A stretch of DNA of 60,215 nucleotides. It comes from Terriglobia bacterium (lineage in GTDB: Bacteria; Acidobacteriota; Terriglobia; Bryobacterales; Bryobacteraceae). Location: contig RGPS01000009.1 in assembly GCA_010084195.1 (NCBI GenBank), positions 1 through 60,215 of the forward strand, given 5' to 3'. Positions 50,474 to 58,884 of this stretch are shown in pieces (position 1 is the first letter of the stretch; each line of letters begins with the position of its first letter). The position numbers were made by a program, and so were the translations under genes. The notes below the pieces were generated by a model, which saw nothing but the letters and a program-made list of their open reading frames with translations, did no database searches and was not told where the DNA came from.

Positions 50474-51640
50474 ATGTTTCGCAATTCTGTAGTTTTGTCG
50501 ATCGGGCTGTTCAGCGCTCTTGCGCAAGCCCAAACGCCGGTTGTACCGGCGCCCGCGCCGGCACCGGTGGGGCCAGTCGTGCCCGGTCCCGGCCCCGCAC
50601 GGGCTGGACGCCCCGCGCCCCCGACCCGCGACCCGCATACGCCTGGCTACGTTTCCGCTAAAGAACTACCCGACGGGACATTGCCTTCCCCAAAGGAGGA
50701 CGGGAATTTCATTCTGGGACCGACGCACACTGCGGCGCCGGAGATGAGCGTCCAGGAAGGTGTGCCACAGGGGACTGTCTTCAACTTCACAATGGAATCG
50801 AAGGACAGCAAGATTTATCCTGGAATTACTCGTGAGCAGGGGACTTTTGGGACCCCGGATGCGAATGAACCTTCGAAGCTGATTGTGACGACGAGCCACC
50901 CAGCACCGTATACGCGACGAGTAGCCGTCTATGTACCGAAGCAATATGTCGCAGGAACAGCGGCTGCGTTTATTGTCGGCGCGGATGGGATCGACAAGGC
51001 GCTGTTCACGGCTTTGGATAATCTCATTGCAGCGAAGAAGATTCCGGTGATGGTGGGGATCTCCATCAGCAACGGCAGCGGCGATGCACAGGGCAGCCAA
51101 AGGGGCTTGGAATACGACACTATGTCCGGCCTGTATGCGGAGTTCGTGGAGAAGGAAGTGCTGCCTCTGGTTGAGAAAGAAGCGGATGTGAAGCTGACGA
51201 AAGACCCGGAGGGCCGCGCGACGATGGGCGGGAGTTCGGGCGGGTCAGCCGCGATGATTATGGCCTGGTATCACCCGGAGTGGTATCACCGGGTTCTGAC
51301 GTACTCGGGAACCTATGTAAACCAGCAGTGGCCGTGGGACCCGAAGATCCCCCATGGCGCATGGGCGTTTCATGAGTCGCTGATTCCGAAGAGTCCAAAG
51401 AAGCCGTTGCGGATCTGGATGGAAGTTGGCGACCGGGATAACTATAACCCGAATATCATGCGGGATGACATGCATGACTGGGTTTTGGCCAATCAGAATA
51501 TGGCTCGGGTGCTGGCTGCTAAGGGATATCATTACCAGTTTGTGTTTGCGGTGAATGCAGGACATACGGATCGCACGGTGAAGGCTCAGACTTTACCGGA
51601 GGCGCTGGAGTATGTTTGGCAGGGTTATCCAATCAAGTAA
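50474..51640 (+). CDS. Secreted esterase, alpha/beta-hydrolase (enterochelin/feruloyl-esterase-like), copy 1
   Basis: A 388-residue protein with a signal peptide (MFRNSVVLSIGLFSALAQAQ) and a Pro/Ala-rich linker to about residue 65. The hydrolase domain has RRVAVYVPKQY, the nucleophile elbow GGSSGGSAA (Ser254, GxSxG), an acid-loop region (GDRDNYN) and a C-terminal AGHTDRT carrying the catalytic His. Related esterase-D-like enzymes remove acyl groups from sugars or siderophores outside the cell. It begins 68 bases after the SGNH gene and is followed 21 bases later by a near-copy. The ATG at 50474 is preferred over 50432 because the signal peptide starts there and AAGGG precedes it. Confidence 0.85.
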   Translation: MFRNSVVLSIGLFSALAQAQTPVVPAPAPAPVGPVVPGPGPARAGRPAPPTRDPHTPGYVSAKELPDGTLPSPKEDGNFILGPTHTAAPEMSVQEGVPQGTVFNFTMESKDSKIYPGITREQGTFGTPDANEPSKLIVTTSHPAPYTRRVAVYVPKQYVAGTAAAFIVGADGIDKALFTALDNLIAAKKIPVMVGISISNGSGDAQGSQRGLEYDTMSGLYAEFVEKEVLPLVEKEADVKLTKDPEGRATMGGSSGGSAAMIMAWYHPEWYHRVLTYSGTYVNQQWPWDPKIPHGAWAFHESLIPKSPKKPLRIWMEVGDRDNYNPNIMRDDMHDWVLANQNMARVLAAKGYHYQFVFAVNAGHTDRTVKAQTLPEALEYVWQGYPIK

Positions 51641-51661
51641 GAGTTCGAGGGAGAGATCAAC

Positions 51662-52804
51662 ATGAAGATACGTAATTTTGGAATTGGGTTGTTCGCTGGT
51701 GTTTTGATAATGGGACAAACTCCGCCCGCGACCCCGACACCGGCACCTGGGGCTCCGCCCGCAGCTGCTCCCGGTGGGCGAGGGGCTCGGCCCCAGGCTC
51801 CTGCTCGTGATCCGCATACGCCGGGCTATGTGACGGCGAAGGAATTGCCGGACGGGACGAATCCGTCACCGAAGGAAGACGGGAATTTCATCATGGGGCC
51901 GACTCATGCTCCCGCTCCGGAGATGACGGTTAAGGAAGATGTTCTACACGGGGAGATTTTTAACTTTGTAATGGAATCGGCGGATAGTAAGTTCTATCCC
52001 GGAATTGCACGGGAACCTGGGCCGATGACTCCGGATCCGAATGATCCGACGAAGATGCTGATTAAGAGCAGCCCTAAGCCATACACGCGCAAGGTTGCGG
52101 TATATGTTCCGAAGCAGTATGTGAAGGGGACAGTGGCTCCGTTTATTGTGGGCGCGGATGGTCCGGACCAGATGCTGTTCACAGCGCTGGATAATCTGAT
52201 CGCGCAGAAGAGAGTGCCGGCGATGATTGCGATTTCGATTGGGAATGGCAGCGGCGATGGTCAGGGCAGCGAGCGGGGTCTGGAATACGACACCATGTCG
52301 GGTAAGTATGCCGAGTTTGTGGAGGCGGAAGTTTTGCCGCTGGTGGAGAAGCAGGCGGGCGTGAAGCTGACGAAGGACCCGGAGGGCCGGGCCACGATGG
52401 GCGGGAGTTCCGGTGGGTCGGCGGCACTGATTATGGCCTGGTACCATCCGGAGCTCTATCATCGGGTGCTGACTTATTCGGGGACGTATGTGAATCAGCA
52501 GTGGCCACTGGATCCGGCTTTACCGCATGGCGCGTGGGAGTTTCATGAGAATGTAATTCCGAAGAGTCCGGTGAAGCCGATTCGGCTGTGGATGCAGGTG
52601 GGGGATCGGGATAATTTGACGACCCGGGATGCGTATCATGACTGGGTTTTGGCGAATGAGAATATGGCGAAGGTTCTGGCGGCGAAGGGGTATCATTACC
52701 AGTTTGTGTTTTCGCAGAATTGCGGACATACGGACCGGGCGGTGAAGGCCCAGAGTTTGCCGGAAGCGTTGGAGTATGTTTGGGCCGGGTATCCGGTGAA
52801 GTAA
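51662..52804 (+). CDS. Secreted esterase, alpha/beta-hydrolase, copy 2 (tandem paralogue)
   Basis: A 380-residue paralogue of the preceding protein, colinear throughout, with long identical stretches such as KLTKDPEGRATMGGSSGGSAA and LTYSGTYVNQQWP. The nucleophile is Ser249; the catalytic His lies in CGHTDRA. The main difference is in the region before the last helix: copy 1 has DNYNPNIMRDDMHDWVL, copy 2 the shorter DNLTTRDAYHDWVL. The N-terminal export signal is weaker (MKIRNFGIGLFAGVLIMGQ). A GGGAGAG site precedes the start. The pair arose by local duplication and may have divergent substrate range. Confidence 0.85.
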   Translation: MKIRNFGIGLFAGVLIMGQTPPATPTPAPGAPPAAAPGGRGARPQAPARDPHTPGYVTAKELPDGTNPSPKEDGNFIMGPTHAPAPEMTVKEDVLHGEIFNFVMESADSKFYPGIAREPGPMTPDPNDPTKMLIKSSPKPYTRKVAVYVPKQYVKGTVAPFIVGADGPDQMLFTALDNLIAQKRVPAMIAISIGNGSGDGQGSERGLEYDTMSGKYAEFVEAEVLPLVEKQAGVKLTKDPEGRATMGGSSGGSAALIMAWYHPELYHRVLTYSGTYVNQQWPLDPALPHGAWEFHENVIPKSPVKPIRLWMQVGDRDNLTTRDAYHDWVLANENMAKVLAAKGYHYQFVFSQNCGHTDRAVKAQSLPEALEYVWAGYPVK

Positions 52805-52806
52805 GG

Positions 52807-53125
52807 TCAGCGGACGTCCGCCTGGCGCAGTGGTCGCCGGGCGGAGTGGTAGATGCGCACGATGCGTACGCGGTTCAGGTGCTCGTCAATGCGGAATACG
52901 ATTCGGTGAGTGGTAGAAGAGGTGGCGAAGGTTGTAGATCCGGAGAGCGCGCTCCGGGACTCGCGCGCAGCGAAACGGCTGTATTTCGAGGGAATCTACG
53001 GCGTCGAGGAGACCGTTCCACCAACGTACTGCGCCCCGTTCGTCTGCATTGTCGTTGACGACGTAACGAATGTGCGTCTCGGCGTCTTGCAGAGCCGAGG
53101 CTGAAATCTCAACGTGAAAAACCAA
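52807..53125 (-). pseudogene. ParE/RelE-type toxin, frameshifted
   Basis: The minus-strand frame from a TTG at 53125 reads FHVEISASALQDAETHIRYV, PFRCARVPERA and YNLRHLFYHS. Then, after a frame change near 52920, another frame reads VFRIDEHLNRVRIVRIYHSARRPL and ends at 52807. The two halves make one complete ~105-residue RelE/ParE-superfamily toxin (the usual R-L-Y-RVLFRID-V-I-IYH-RR ending). The loss of two bases in the HS/HRIV codons would explain the shift; the intact frame stops early at RIPH. The start overlaps the antitoxin gene by 17 bases, the usual arrangement. Confidence 0.75.
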
Positions 53126-53336
53126 ACTTCTGGCCCATGGTGAGCAGGGCTTCTCGGGCTGGGGAGACTCGGCCCTGGTCGAGGTCGCGGAGACCGGATT
53201 CTACAGCTATGGTGAAGTCGGCGGCTTCGTCTGATTCGGTCATGAGACGGACGAGGTAGGCCTCGGCACTGAGGCCCTGGCGCTGGGCGCGCTCGGCTAC
53301 ATTGGCAAGGGTGTCTTCGGAGATTACTACCGCCAT
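53109..53336 (-). CDS. Antitoxin partner of the ParE-like toxin
   Basis: A 75-residue protein with an N-terminal VISEDTLANVAERAQRQGLSAEAYLVRLM, resembling ribbon-helix-helix or helical antitoxins (residues ~5-35), and an acidic C-terminal tail that would wrap the toxin. The last 17 bases overlap the toxin start. The partner toxin is frameshifted, so the antitoxin may now be free-standing or serve only as repressor. Assignment rests on size, order and overlap rather than on strong sequence recognition. Confidence 0.65.
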   Translation of the reverse strand: MAVVISEDTLANVAERAQRQGLSAEAYLVRLMTESDEAADFTIAVESGLRDLDQGRVSPAREALLTMGQKFGFSR

Positions 53337-53414
53337 GGATTTAGTGTAGCTTTTTTAAAAAGGACGAGGGGGCATCATATTGGGGCCTGTACCACATTTG
53401 CCCAGCTACAGCCG
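53337..53414. other. Short spacer between the antitoxin and the UPF0175-like gene
   Basis: No gene is visible. A T-rich tract (GTAGCTTTTTTAAAAAGG, about 53346-53363) contains a small TTTTTT/AAAAA palindrome upstream of the antitoxin start. Confidence 0.4.
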
Positions 53415-53655
53415 TCACAGTCCGAGACTTCCGAGATCCTGCAAATCGCGCCGAATGTCTTCGTGGGTGATGCCAGGCCCCACTTGATGGGCTTTCAGGA
53501 AGTCATCCAGTTCGAAACGAGTCTCAAGGCCCAGCAACCGACGCACCTTGAGCCTTCGAGATGCGGTCTGACTGGAATTCGTCGAGTGCGAAAGCTTCCA
53601 GAAGGCGGCGCGACGGGTCGGCTTGTTCGTCCCCGTGTTGGGCAGTCAGATTCAT
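53415..53655 (-). pseudogene. UPF0175-like small protein, frameshifted
   Basis: From an ATG at 53655 with AGAGGTGG 5 bases upstream, the frame reads MNLTAQHGDEQADPSRRLLE and FALDEFQSDRISKAQ, then stops. One frame over, VRRLLGLETRFELDDFLKAH and ITHEDIRRDLQDLGSLGL continue to a stop at 53415. Joined at AQ/VRRLLG these give an ~80-residue protein resembling UPF0175-type antitoxins (ALE-YR-G-LS-AQ-RRLLG-ETR-E-FL-AH). The join needs a single-base change near 53540. It starts 12 bases after the Uma2 gene stop, same strand. Confidence 0.65.
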
Positions 53656-53666
53656 TTGTCCACCTC

Positions 53667-54176
53667 TTAGTCGAAAAGTTGGCCGAAATCCATCTCAACG
53701 GCGGGGCTGGTGGTGCGGTAGATTCCGTCGGTCACGGGGATGCGGTTCTGGGCGGTGTAGATGTGGCCGTTGCCTGTCTTGGGGTCGATCAGCCAGATCC
53801 ATTCGACACCGAATTGGAGGTAGTCGTCGATTCTGGTTTCCATGCGACTCACACGGTCCTCGGGGGAGAGGATTTCGACTACGAGGAAGGGCGGTTCGGT
53901 CAGGATTCGGCCCGTGGGGCGGTCGCCTTTGACGATGGCGACATCGGGGAGGCGGACTCGGGTTGCGGAAACTCGGGTACGGACTTCGGTGATGGGGAAG
54001 AGGTCGAGTTGGCGGCGGCGGGTGAAGAACCAGGAACTGATGGCCATCTGAACCGTTCCATGGTCGATTTCACCCACGTTGACCTCCATCAGTTCGCCAT
54101 CGACGAACTCGCGGTCGCCATCTTCGTAAGAAGTTGCGAGGTATTCTTCGGGACTGGTCAAGAGTGCTTGTGGCAT
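53667..54176 (-). CDS. Uma2-family (DUF820) PD-(D/E)XK nuclease-fold protein
   Basis: A 169-residue protein of the Uma2/DUF820 family, a restriction-endonuclease-like fold abundant in cyanobacteria and multicellular or soil bacteria. Visible are the opening PQALLTSPEEYLATSYEDGD, ELMEVNVGEIDHGTVQMAI, the active-site Asp in VRLPDVAIVKGDRP and the ExL element of PPFLVVEILSPED, and WIWLIDPKTGNG. A nuclease role is suspected but not established for the family. It is followed within 12 bases by the UPF0175-like gene on the same strand. Confidence 0.88.
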   Translation of the reverse strand: MPQALLTSPEEYLATSYEDGDREFVDGELMEVNVGEIDHGTVQMAISSWFFTRRRQLDLFPITEVRTRVSATRVRLPDVAIVKGDRPTGRILTEPPFLVVEILSPEDRVSRMETRIDDYLQFGVEWIWLIDPKTGNGHIYTAQNRIPVTDGIYRTTSPAVEMDFGQLFD

Positions 54177-54268
54177 TGCGGACGTCCAGACTTCACTATG
54201 TTCGCACGAATTGCCCGGTGTGCAATTTCGGGTGTGGACACGAGAGGTGAATCGCGGGAAACTGGCTC

Positions 54269-54937
54269 ATGATCCGAAGACTGCATGTTCCGCTGAGAAA
54301 TGCCGAGGATGTTATTCCGCACCTTGCCAAGCCAGAGCACTGGAAGAAAGGATACTCAGCTTATGAACTGGCCGTGACCTGGGCCCAGACCCCGCTTGAC
54401 TTCCCGGTCAGAGTGCGCGCCGCGCTGCGGACGGCTCCGGAGTACGCGGACGCCGAACTGATTGACGGTTTTTTCGAGCGCGAAGTGGACTTGGGTTCCG
54501 CAGGTAGAAACAGCCAAACAGACTTGATGCTGGTGGCGGAGCTTGGAAGTGAACTGGGGATCATTGCCGTCGAGGGGAAAGCTGAAGAGTCATTCGCGGA
54601 CTGCGTGAAGGACTGGAATGACAGCGCAGGAAAGCATCGGCGATTAGTGTCACTGTGTCAGACCCTGGAGTTGGATCCTGAACGAGTGGGTGACCTGCGC
54701 CATCAGTTACTCCATCGAACAGCTTCCGCAATCTACGAAGCAAAGCGGTACCGCTGCCGCCACGGGCTGATGCTTGTACATTCCTTCAGCGCGACGCACA
54801 GAGGGTTCAGCGACTTCGCCGCGTTTTCTGCTGCGATGGGCGTTCATATGGGACAGGCAGGCCGTTGCTCCGCCGCGCGAATGTGCGAGGGTGTCAGTTT
54901 GCGATTGGCGTGGGTCGCCGACTCACCCCAGGTTTGA
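54269..54937 (+). CDS. DUF6946-like protein with a possible PD-(D/E)XK core
   Basis: A 222-residue soluble protein. The segment HWKKGYSAYELAVTW near residue 25 and SQTDLMLVAELGSELGIIAV followed by EGKAEESF near residues 90-115 look like the D...ExK core of a nuclease fold (Asp in TDLM, Glu/Lys in VEGKAEE). YEAKRYRCRHGLMLVHSF is conserved-looking as well. I associate it with the DUF6946 family, without known function. It is divergent from Uma2 with a 92-base gap and overlaps the DUF1552 gene by 15 bases tail to tail. Confidence 0.6.
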   Translation: MIRRLHVPLRNAEDVIPHLAKPEHWKKGYSAYELAVTWAQTPLDFPVRVRAALRTAPEYADAELIDGFFEREVDLGSAGRNSQTDLMLVAELGSELGIIAVEGKAEESFADCVKDWNDSAGKHRRLVSLCQTLELDPERVGDLRHQLLHRTASAIYEAKRYRCRHGLMLVHSFSATHRGFSDFAAFSAAMGVHMGQAGRCSAARMCEGVSLRLAWVADSPQV

Positions 54938-56293
54938 CAGCACTCCGGTGCTGTCTCCGAAGCTCTTCTCTTCAATCCCCATTCTTTGGAGCATGGAGAG
55001 ATAGAGATTGCACAGCGGGGTTTCTTTGGGGTAGCGGAGGCGGCGGCCTTGTTTGATTGTTCCTTTGCCCCCTCCGGCCAGGGCGATAGGCAGATCGTGC
55101 TCCAGGTGCAGATTTCCGCACTTGATTCCGCAACCGAACATGACCTGGGAATTATCGAGGAGCGTCGTACCGCCTTCGTCCAGCGACTTCAGGCGCTTCA
55201 GGAAGTAGGCCACCTGTTCGACGTGCCAGGTGACGCACATCTCATATTTCTTCTTCTGGACAGGTTCTTCGGCGTGGTGGGAGACGGAGTGCATACCTCC
55301 GCGCATCCCCCCGATGAAGCTGTAATCGTCGTTGGTCTGCGCATCGGCGGTCATGATGGTGCCGATTCTGGTGGTGTCACTCCAGAGCGCGAGCACCATG
55401 ATGTCCATCATTAGGCGCAAGTGGTCCGGACGGCTTTGAGGGATGCCGGGGCCGGGGCGTTCCAGTGGGAACTTTCCTGCATTGATCCAGCGTTTCTGGG
55501 GCTTCAGAGAGGCCTCTAACCGCTGCTCCACTGAGCGCACAGATTCGAAGTACTCGTCGAGACGAACCCGGTCGCCGGAGCTGCCTTGTTTGCGGAGGGC
55601 TTTGGCCTGGTCGCGCACCAGATCGAGAACGCTGGTTTCATCGCGTTGCAGCGAGGTGAGCAGGCGCGGGTCGTTGGGGTCCATGCCAGAGATTACCGGA
55701 GCTTTATTGGAGCGGAAGAGGCGATCAAAGGCGAGTTGGGGGACGATCTCTTTGGCGACAGGGGTATGCGGATCGCGCCAGGAGATAAACGAACCGTACA
55801 TGCGGGCGAAGCCGCCACCGGCCGTGTCGATGCCGGCCCGGGTGGATTCGACGCCGAGTTCGAAGCTGGGGAGCGCGGTGCGGTCACCGAGCTTTTGGGC
55901 CATGAGCTGGTCAACAGAGGTACCGCCCGCATCAAGGTCGTCACCCGAGGTACGTTCGACATAGCCGCCGGAGAGCCAGGCAGGAACTTTGGGCCAGTGG
56001 CCATTGCGGCCTACGGTTTTTGCGTTCCAGAGATTTTCGAGGAGCGAGAAGTCGTTGCGGAGGTCGCGAAGGGGCTTGAGGTGCGGGGTGAGTTCGAATT
56101 GCTCAGCGTCACCGGCCGGGGTCCAGAGTTCCGGCACCACGCCGTTGGGCATGTAGAGAAAGACCGAACGGAGAGGTGGTTCGGAAAGCTGATTCGTCGC
56201 CGCAGCGGGAGCCATGGACTCAAGCCAGGGCAGAGCAAGGGCGGCACCGGTCCCTCGAAGGATGGTTCTGCGCGATATTTTTTTGGCTGGCAT
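54923..56293 (-). CDS. DUF1552 protein with Tat signal
   Basis: A 456-residue protein with a twin-arginine signal (SRRTILRGTGAALALPWLES). Family landmarks are RSVFLYMPNGVVPELWTP, the HWPKVPAWLSG segment and FIGGMRGGMHSVSHH; the end has LYLSMLQRMGIEEKSFGDSTG. DUF1552 proteins (DUF1501/sulfatase-like group) occur next to DUF1592-type cytochromes in Planctomycetes, Acidobacteria and Verrucomicrobia; their function is unknown. The ATG at 56293 with AAAGGAG at good distance is preferred over a TTG at 56299. It starts 15 bases after the stop of the cytochrome gene and is cotranscribed with it. Confidence 0.88.
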   Translation of the reverse strand: MPAKKISRRTILRGTGAALALPWLESMAPAAATNQLSEPPLRSVFLYMPNGVVPELWTPAGDAEQFELTPHLKPLRDLRNDFSLLENLWNAKTVGRNGHWPKVPAWLSGGYVERTSGDDLDAGGTSVDQLMAQKLGDRTALPSFELGVESTRAGIDTAGGGFARMYGSFISWRDPHTPVAKEIVPQLAFDRLFRSNKAPVISGMDPNDPRLLTSLQRDETSVLDLVRDQAKALRKQGSSGDRVRLDEYFESVRSVEQRLEASLKPQKRWINAGKFPLERPGPGIPQSRPDHLRLMMDIMVLALWSDTTRIGTIMTADAQTNDDYSFIGGMRGGMHSVSHHAEEPVQKKKYEMCVTWHVEQVAYFLKRLKSLDEGGTTLLDNSQVMFGCGIKCGNLHLEHDLPIALAGGGKGTIKQGRRLRYPKETPLCNLYLSMLQRMGIEEKSFGDSTGVLSNLG

Positions 56294-56308
56294 GAGCAAC
56301 TCCTTTGT

Positions 56309-58618
56309 CTATTTAACCACCATTGGACGTTGAATTTTTGCCGGTGGTGGGGCTGCGGCACTAATGGTGACCTTGCCGCCCTGGCTGTTGCGGAAAGGGG
56401 TGCTGAGGACGATTTCGCGAATCAGGGTTCGGGCCCGGTAGTTGTCTTTTTGCAGGGTGTCGGCGAGGTGCTGGATGGTGCAGCTGTCTCCGTCCTGCAG
56501 ACTTCTGCCCAGCGCGTACCCGAGGATCTTGCTGGTTACCTGGCGGACGAAATCATCCTTCTTATCGAGCAGAACTTTGCGAAGTTCGGCGGCCCCGTCG
56601 AATTTCTCTCCGGAGGGGAGGGTGCCGGTTCCGTCGATGGGAGTCCCGTCAAATTCTTTGTCGCGCCAACGCCCGGTCCAGTCGAAATGTTCGAGGGCGA
56701 AGCCCATGGGGTCCATCAGGTTGTGGCAAGCCGAGCAGGCGGGGTTGACGCGGTGCGCGAGGATCTTGTTGCGCATGCCGACGGCTGTTTTGGCGGTGCT
56801 GGCGCAGTTTTCGAGGCAGGTGACCGGTTCCAGCAGGGGCACGTTAGGCGGCGGAGGCGGTACCGGCGTCCCCAGAATGGTGTCGAGAATCCACGCTCCG
56901 CGGATGACCGGGCTGGTCTGGCGGTAGTGGGACGTGAGGGCCATCACGGCTCCGGAGGTGATGACGCCGGCGCGGCGGTTGTCGGGCCACTGAACCAGCT
57001 TGGGTGTGTCGCTGCGGAAGTCCTTGAGCTTATCTTCGAGCTGGTAGAACTTCACGAGGCGGTCCGTCATGTAGGTGTAGTCGGCGGAGAGAAGTTCCAG
57101 CAGGCTGCGATTTTCCCCAAGGATGCGCTCGAAGATGAGAATGGGTTCGGCGCGGAGATCGGCGGCAACGGGGGGCGTATAGAAGGTGTTGAGTTCGGTG
57201 AGCATTGGCGCGACGCGACCACCGAGGTCCTGGGTACCGAGCCACTGGCCGATGAAGGTGCCGGTGAAAGTTCGGGATTTGGGGTCGTCGAGCATGCGGT
57301 CAACCTGCGCGGCAAGAACTTTGGGGTCCTGAAGGCGGCCCTGGGCGGCCAGAGTGGTGAGTTCGTCGTCCGGACTGGTGGACCAGAGGAAGTAGGAAAG
57401 ACGGCTGGCAAGTTCAAACTGGCCGATCGGATAGATGCCGGGCCTTTCGTTCCGGTGCTCCATCTTGAACAGAAAGTCGGGGGAAATGAGGACGGCCCGG
57501 AGGGCTAGTTTCAGGCGCTCTTCGTAAGGGTCGCCCCGCTCTGCGGCGCGGTCGTAGAGGGTGAGGAAGGGGGTAAGGTCAGCAACTTCGACTGGCCGGC
57601 GATAGGCCTTACGGAGGAAGGTACGGAGAACTTGTTCGGCGGCTTTGCGCGGCTGGAGGATGTCGCCGCCAGGTTCGGCTCCAAGAATGCGGTAGTGTTG
57701 CGCAAGCTTGTCGGGACCCGGCGTGGTGGGTTTCTGCTGGATAGTGAGGTTGGTGATGGGACCCGTAGTTGCGCCTTCGTAGATGATGGCGAGTTTGCGC
57801 AGGCCGCGTGCGAGGCGAAGGCGGACGTTGTATGAGGGGAGCCCGGGACCCCGGCCTCCCCGGCCTCGGGCCTGCGTGGCAACGAGGGGGACTGCTGCGG
57901 CGTCATCTACCGACAGAGAGAGTTTGCCGGTGAGTTCGCCCGAGACAGCGACTCGGATGTCGTAGTCGGTGTCGAGATAGATGGCCTGGAGGACGGCGAA
58001 TTCCTTAGTCGGCATCAGCGGACCGGAGGCGTTGTGAACGCGGAGGAGATCAGGTGTGATGATGGCGCGGTCGAGGATTTGCTGGGCCGCTTCGAGATAG
58101 CGCTCGGTGAGGAGCGGCGGGACATAGAGAGTTTCGCCGTTGGTGTCGAAGCCGGAGCCACCGGTGCCGTCGTTGGGGAAGATTTCAGAGACGTTGAAGT
58201 CGATACCGAGGAGGTCGCGGATAGTATTGCGATACTCGCGGCGGTTGAGGCGACGGAGGGCTACGGCTCCTGCAAAATCACCCCCCGTGCAGGCAGTGAG
58301 GCGGAGGCGCTTGTCAATCCAGCTGGCAACGCGGAGGCGGTCGTCTTCGGTGAGTTTCGAATCACCGGCCGGCATGGTGCGGTTGCGGAGCTGGGTGGCG
58401 ACATCGCGCCAAAGTCCGCGGTCAGCATCGACATCTTTAGCCGTGGTGGCTTTGAGGAAGTTGATGTGGTTCTTTGGGTTGGCCGGGTTGTGGCAGGCGC
58501 TGCAATTCCGGGCAAGGACAGGGCGGACTGCGCGGACAAATTCGTCGGGAAGCGTTTGGCCAGGGGCCAGGCTGGCGGACAGCAAAATTGCAAACGCGGC
58601 AAGACTTCGTGTGAACAT
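56309..58618 (-). CDS. DUF1592/DUF1588/DUF1585-type secreted c-type cytochrome
   Basis: A 769-residue protein with a signal peptide (residues 1-20). It has an N-terminal cytochrome c (PSCyt-type) heme site CSACH (Cys39, Cys42, His43), the DUF1587-type RRLNRREYRNTIRDLLGID, DUF1595-like RTFLRKAYRRPV, and a DUF1592 region (FELASRLSYFLWSTSPDDEL, FIGQWLG). A second CSACH motif at Cys628 (NPACSACHNLMDPMGFALEHFD, DUF1588) and a DUF1585 C-terminus (VTSKILGYALGRSLQDGD) complete it. The domain order is the planctomycete/acidobacterial standard. It is probably periplasmic; substrate and electron route are unknown. Operon with the DUF1552 gene. Confidence 0.92.
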   Translation of the reverse strand: MFTRSLAAFAILLSASLAPGQTLPDEFVRAVRPVLARNCSACHNPANPKNHINFLKATTAKDVDADRGLWRDVATQLRNRTMPAGDSKLTEDDRLRVASWIDKRLRLTACTGGDFAGAVALRRLNRREYRNTIRDLLGIDFNVSEIFPNDGTGGSGFDTNGETLYVPPLLTERYLEAAQQILDRAIITPDLLRVHNASGPLMPTKEFAVLQAIYLDTDYDIRVAVSGELTGKLSLSVDDAAAVPLVATQARGRGGRGPGLPSYNVRLRLARGLRKLAIIYEGATTGPITNLTIQQKPTTPGPDKLAQHYRILGAEPGGDILQPRKAAEQVLRTFLRKAYRRPVEVADLTPFLTLYDRAAERGDPYEERLKLALRAVLISPDFLFKMEHRNERPGIYPIGQFELASRLSYFLWSTSPDDELTTLAAQGRLQDPKVLAAQVDRMLDDPKSRTFTGTFIGQWLGTQDLGGRVAPMLTELNTFYTPPVAADLRAEPILIFERILGENRSLLELLSADYTYMTDRLVKFYQLEDKLKDFRSDTPKLVQWPDNRRAGVITSGAVMALTSHYRQTSPVIRGAWILDTILGTPVPPPPPNVPLLEPVTCLENCASTAKTAVGMRNKILAHRVNPACSACHNLMDPMGFALEHFDWTGRWRDKEFDGTPIDGTGTLPSGEKFDGAAELRKVLLDKKDDFVRQVTSKILGYALGRSLQDGDSCTIQHLADTLQKDNYRARTLIREIVLSTPFRNSQGGKVTISAAAPPPAKIQRPMVVK

Positions 58619-58701
58619 GCGGTTGTTACAAGATACCAGTGTGGATGATCAGGCACCAGCGGCTCGCGTTTTGATCAGTATCCGGCGTTTCATCGGAGCC
58701 G

Positions 58702-58884
58702 GTGCCCTCTGACGGACGTTGCAGCGCCGTATACAAGCGCCGTATACAAAGGACCGGCGCGATAACTTTCGATATCTACCTGCCGGAGTGGCTGGCACGG
58801 TACAACAAATGGATCTTTGGGGCGCTGTTTGTGTTAGGGGAACTCGCCGTGGTGGTTATGTGGTTCCGGCAAGGTCAGATGTAG
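58702..58884 (+). CDS. Small single-helix membrane protein, function unknown
   Basis: A 60-residue frame from a GTG. The credible part is the last ~38 residues: FDIYLPEWLARYNKWIFGAL with an amphipathic start, then one transmembrane helix (GALFVLGELAVVVMWF) and a short polar end. The first 20 residues run through a 13-bp tandem duplication and look non-coding, so the true start is unclear (no ATG nearby). It sits between the divergent cytochrome gene and the convergent Rrf2 gene, which it overlaps by 10 bases. I do not recognise the family. Confidence 0.4.
   Translation: MPSDGRCSAVYKRRIQRTGAITFDIYLPEWLARYNKWIFGALFVLGELAVVVMWFRQGQM
58724..58749. repeat. Perfect 13-bp tandem repeat
   Basis: GCGCCGTATACAA occurs twice in direct succession (58724-58736, 58737-58749), each containing the palindrome GTATAC. 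It lies 106 bases upstream of the cytochrome gene start and just ahead of the small membrane protein. Confidence 0.9.

Noticed and set aside
55586-57508. 640-residue plus-strand open frame
   Set aside because: It runs antisense across the DUF1552 and DUF1592 genes; long antisense frames are common in GC-rich DNA and this one crosses two real genes.
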